A stretch of DNA of 34,753 nucleotides, taken from the NCBI RefSeq assembly GCF_001306035.1, contig NZ_LGCM01000011.1, forward strand, positions 1-34,753, given 5' to 3'. Position 1 is the stretch's first letter. The number at the start of each line of letters is the position of its first letter. A program made the translations under genes and the position numbers. Below, piece after piece: positions 32,383 to 34,753 of the stretch. Below the pieces are notes generated by a model. It did no database searches. It was not told where the DNA came from and worked only from the letters and a program-made list of their open reading frames with translations. The DNA comes from Levilinea saccharolytica (GTDB taxonomy: Bacteria; Chloroflexota; Anaerolineae; Anaerolineales; Anaerolineaceae).

Positions 32383-33751
32383 CCCGCACCCCCCACACCG
32401 TGATGCTCCCATCCTCACCGCCCACCAACAGCACGCGTCCCCCCAACCCAAACGCCGCGCTGGTCACCGCCCCCTGCCCCCCCGCCAGCGCCGTGCGCTC
32501 CCCTGTGTCCACGGCAAACAGCGCCAGCCCCCCCTCCGGCGTCACCACCGCCAGCAGCGACCCATCCGCGCTGAAGACCAGCCCGCCCGGCGCGTTCGGG
32601 AGAAAAGGCAGCAAAGGATCAGCCCCCGGCTGCGAGAACACATCCTCGCGCGTATACGGCTCCGCCGTCCACAGCAAGGAGTGGTCGCTGAGGTCGTACA
32701 GCTCCAGCCGATTGCCCCAGCGCAGCACCGCCAGGCGCTGCCCGGCCGGGTCGGGCACGGCCGTGATCACATTCCCGCGCCAATCCGCCAACAGCCAATC
32801 ATCTATCAGGCTGCCGTCCTGCGCCCGCCGCAGCTCCACGTGAATTTTCGGCAAGGTCGGCACGCTGTTCTCCTGCACGGGCGGCGCCGTCCCCGCTGCC
32901 GCCTGCTCCTGCCACACCAGCCCGGCCGTCTCCCCGTCCGCCAGCAAAAACACCTGCGCACCGCGGGGCGCTTCCCAACCGGCCATCTGCTGCGTGCCGC
33001 GGAACAGCCCCACCCAGCCCTTGCGCTCGGATGTCTCCGCCGCCGCAAAGAACACGCCCCCCTGCGGCGCGTAGCCCACCTGGGTCACCGTGCCGGGTAT
33101 ATCCAACGCCTGCGGCTGCCAATCCGGCCCGCCGCGCCAGATGAAAGCTCGCCCCGCCGAAGCGCTCACCCACTCCTCGCCGCGCGCATCCACCCCCAGG
33201 TGCTGCGCCCCCCAGCCCGCCCCCATCTGCGGGATCTCCGGCGCCGGGTAACAGGTGGTCACAGGCGGCGGCTGCGGCAGCGGCTTGGGCGCGCTGAACT
33301 GCACAGTGATGCAGCGCGGCGTAGATGTCGGCACAGGCGGCAGGGCCAGCACCACGCGCACCTGCCCGTCGCGCACCGCCCCCACGCGGATATCCCCATC
33401 CGCCTCCAGCGCCAGGTAATCCTCCCCGCCGGGCGCCGTCCCCAACCCCCGCACCTCCTCGCCGCCCTGCCACACCGCCAAAACCGCCAGGCGTGCGGCG
33501 TTTTCCGCCGAGATGACTTCCTGGGGCAGCTCCAACCAGTCTCCCATCGCCAATGGGGTGGGCGTGGGGGTCTGGCTGGGGGTCAGGCTGGGCTCTGGGG
33601 TGGGGGTGGGAGTAGGAGTCTGGCTGGGAGTCAGGCTGGGTTGGGGGGTAGGCGTGGGCGTGGGGGTGGGATCGGGCCGCAGCGCCGGCAGTCCGCAGGC
33701 CGCGGACACCAGCCACAAAAAGATCACCGCCCAGCGCCAACCCGTTTTCAT
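32357..33751 (-). CDS. Beta-propeller-like lipoprotein, 3' end provided by a repeat
   Basis: A 464-residue surface lipoprotein. Signal peptide MKTGWRWAVIFLWLVSAAC with lipobox cysteine at residue 19, then a Pro/Thr/Ser-rich linker (about 27-67) containing two near-identical PSLTPSQTPTPTP blocks. The rest is made of WD40-like or YVTN-like blades, for example HSLLWTAEP, GLVFSADGSLLAVVTPEGGLAL (split here by one blade) and TSAAFGLGGRVLLVGG, ending DGSITVWGV. ATG 33749-33751 has GGGAGGG upstream; an upstream in-frame start at 33787 would hide the signal peptide. The last residues GPSPGLSP and the stop are encoded by a repeat unit. No partner is evident. The fold is inferred from motifs. Confidence 0.8.
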   Translation of the reverse strand: MKTGWRWAVIFLWLVSAACGLPALRPDPTPTPTPTPQPSLTPSQTPTPTPTPEPSLTPSQTPTPTPLAMGDWLELPQEVISAENAARLAVLAVWQGGEEVRGLGTAPGGEDYLALEADGDIRVGAVRDGQVRVVLALPPVPTSTPRCITVQFSAPKPLPQPPPVTTCYPAPEIPQMGAGWGAQHLGVDARGEEWVSASAGRAFIWRGGPDWQPQALDIPGTVTQVGYAPQGGVFFAAAETSERKGWVGLFRGTQQMAGWEAPRGAQVFLLADGETAGLVWQEQAAAGTAPPVQENSVPTLPKIHVELRRAQDGSLIDDWLLADWRGNVITAVPDPAGQRLAVLRWGNRLELYDLSDHSLLWTAEPYTREDVFSQPGADPLLPFLPNAPGGLVFSADGSLLAVVTPEGGLALFAVDTGERTALAGGQGAVTSAAFGLGGRVLLVGGEDGSITVWGVRGPSPGLSP

Positions 33752-33859
33752 CGGCCCTCCCCGCCTCCGGTGGGTTTGAATTCCCATTTCATCCTAGCAC
33801 ATTTCCACGCCGGAACAAAGCACCTTTTGCCGTCAGGAGGCAGAGGCCCGCGCGCTTTG

Positions 33860-33868
33860 TGTTATCAT
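33860..33868 (+). promoter_or_regulatory. Extended -10 promoter of the NUDIX gene
   Basis: TGTTATCAT at 33860-33868 fits a TGn plus TATCAT extended -10, 31 nt before the start codon. No -35 box is convincing. The lipoprotein gene diverges on the other side of the 147-nt gap. Confidence 0.5.
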
Positions 33869-33898
33869 ATCCATCAACCTGCGAACAAGGAGGTGTGC

Positions 33899-34519
33899 AT
33901 GTCTCAACCCCAATGGCTCACCTGGGCGCAATCCCTGCAATCCATCGCCCAAGCCGGCCTCACCTATGCCCAAAATCCTTTCGACCTGGAGCGCTACGCC
34001 GCCCTGCGCGACCTGGCCGCCGAGATCGTTGCCCATCAGGCCGAAGTTGACCCAACTCAGATGCACGAGATCTTCCTGCACGAGGCCGGGTACCCCACCC
34101 CCAAGGTGGATGTACGCGGGGTTGTGATTCAAGACGGCCAGATCCTGCTGGTGAAAGAGCTTTCCGACGGCGGCTGGACTCTGCCCGGCGGCTGGGTGGA
34201 TGTGAACGAGCCGCCCTCGCGCGCCGTGGAACGCGAGGTGTGGGAAGAATCCGGCTACCAGGTGCGCGCCGCCCGCCTGCTGGCTCTCTACGACCGCAAC
34301 CTCCACGGTCACCCGGCGCACATCTTCCACATCTACAAGCTCTTTTTCCTGTGCGAGCTCACCGGCGGCGCCCCGGCCGACAGCATCGAAACCGCGGGAG
34401 CCAGCTTCTTCTCCCCCCAGGCCTTACCGCCCCTCTCGCTGGGCCGCACCACCCCCGAAGAGATTGAGCGCATGTTCGTGCTCCATCAAAACCCCGCCTG
34501 GCCTACCGATTTTGATTAA
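33899..34519 (+). CDS. NUDIX hydrolase with N-terminal accessory domain
   Basis: A 206-residue hydrolase of nucleoside diphosphate derivatives. The full NUDIX box is seen at about residues 98-120: GGWVDVNEPPSRAVEREVWE followed by ESGY, fitting GX5EX7REUXEEXGU. Residues 1-65 match the helical N-terminal domain (Nudix_N type, ADP-ribose pyrophosphatase YjhB group) that often precedes such enzymes. ATG 33899 has AAGGAGG 5 nt upstream. A much longer open frame reaches back over the lipoprotein gene to about 32309, but only the part from 33899 has homology. Substrate not determined; ADP-ribose is typical of relatives. Confidence 0.93.
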   Translation: MSQPQWLTWAQSLQSIAQAGLTYAQNPFDLERYAALRDLAAEIVAHQAEVDPTQMHEIFLHEAGYPTPKVDVRGVVIQDGQILLVKELSDGGWTLPGGWVDVNEPPSRAVEREVWEESGYQVRAARLLALYDRNLHGHPAHIFHIYKLFFLCELTGGAPADSIETAGASFFSPQALPPLSLGRTTPEEIERMFVLHQNPAWPTDFD

Positions 34520-34545
34520 GACGAGAAAGTGACTGCCACCCCCCT

Positions 34546-34659
34546 ATGAAAACGTTCTCCCCCCACCAGCCCGCCCTCCTCGCCTTGCTGCTGCTGGCGC
34601 TGCTCCTCTCCGCCTGTCAACCCGCGAGACTTTCCACGTATTTCAATCTGGCATTATAG
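34546..34659 (+). pseudogene. Lipoprotein gene cut off near the window end
   Basis: Starts as a typical lipoprotein: MKTFSPHQPALLALLLLALL followed by LSACQPA, with lipobox cysteine at residue 24. After about residue 27 (near 34625) the sequence turns AT-rich and the frame ends at TAG 34657-34659, so the mature protein is missing. It begins 26 nt after the NUDIX gene and would have been co-transcribed. Confidence 0.6.
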
Positions 34660-34753
34660 CAAGGAATTATAAGAATTTCAATAACAAATGGAGGGATTTA
34701 CCCTTTACTTTCCTCCTGTCCCGCCGAAAGCAGCCCGCGCTGAATGGCCGTGC
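34625..34753. other. AT-rich right end, no gene recognised
   Basis: The lipoprotein frame is lost here and the sequence becomes AT-rich, with no recognisable gene, repeat or RNA. The abrupt change mirrors the left end and may be an assembly junction or real rearrangement. Confidence 0.5.

Noticed and set aside
32309-33898. Very long plus-strand open frame running into the NUDIX gene
   Set aside because: It is the reverse of the lipoprotein gene, is Arg/Pro/His-rich and has no homology until the NUDIX start at 33899.

Overview
The window is a gene-dense, GC-rich stretch that most resembles a Chloroflexota genome of the Anaerolineae type. This is an inference from gene content, from Pro/Thr-rich lipoprotein linkers and from CCTCTCCCC-type palindromic repeats; there is no rRNA gene to settle it. 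I found no tRNA, rRNA, CRISPR array or transposase. About 125 bases at each end look unlike the interior (AT-rich, and breaking a coding frame), so both ends may be assembly junctions or rearrangement points.

Region 1 (1-3022): the 3' part of a peptide-type solute-binding protein gene, a hairpin, then two DppB/DppC-like permease genes with no ATPase gene following. Region 2 (3209-9208): one very large alpha-2-macroglobulin-like lipoprotein with its own promoter and terminator; its thioester motif is lost. Region 3 (9296-11524): a GntR/FCD repressor and a MoCo-sulfurase-like PLP enzyme in one operon. Region 4 (11521-12513, minus strand): a phasin-like gene followed by a PhaR-like regulator gene, reading from a strong promoter whose -10 box is flanked by a perfect 11-bp inverted repeat.

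Region 5 (12603-21117, perhaps to 22102) is the main feature. It is a tightly packed operon for a membrane-bound group 4 [NiFe] hydrogenase built like respiratory complex I without its NADH module: NuoJ/MbhD-, NuoK/MrpC-, NuoL-, NuoM/N-, NuoA-, NuoB-, NuoC-, NuoD-, NuoH- and NuoI-like subunits, then a HycI-type maturation protease. All four nickel-iron cysteines are present in the large subunit (C70, C73, C361, C364), and so is the C-terminal tail a HycI protease would remove. It is therefore predicted to be a true ion-pumping hydrogenase and not a NADH dehydrogenase. A glycosyltransferase-like gene follows.

Region 6 (22101-27810): a beta-hydroxyacid dehydrogenase (minus strand), a small membrane protein, an M1 metallopeptidase lipoprotein, a papain-like peptidase without a signal peptide, and a 569-residue protein of unknown function with a nucleoside-phosphorylase-like C-terminal part. 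Region 7 (27832-31096, minus): valyl-tRNA synthetase under a T-box leader, overlapping a small zinc-ribbon membrane protein gene.

Region 8 (31093-32382) is an accessory patch. It holds a gene remnant, two clusters of palindromic repeats of about 36-40 bp period, and between them an AT-richer ASCH-domain gene; a 46-bp identical direct repeat lies on each side of that gene. One repeat copy supplies the last codons and the stop codon of the next gene, a beta-propeller-like lipoprotein (minus). Region 9 (33860-34753): a NUDIX hydrolase and a lipoprotein gene cut off near the right end.
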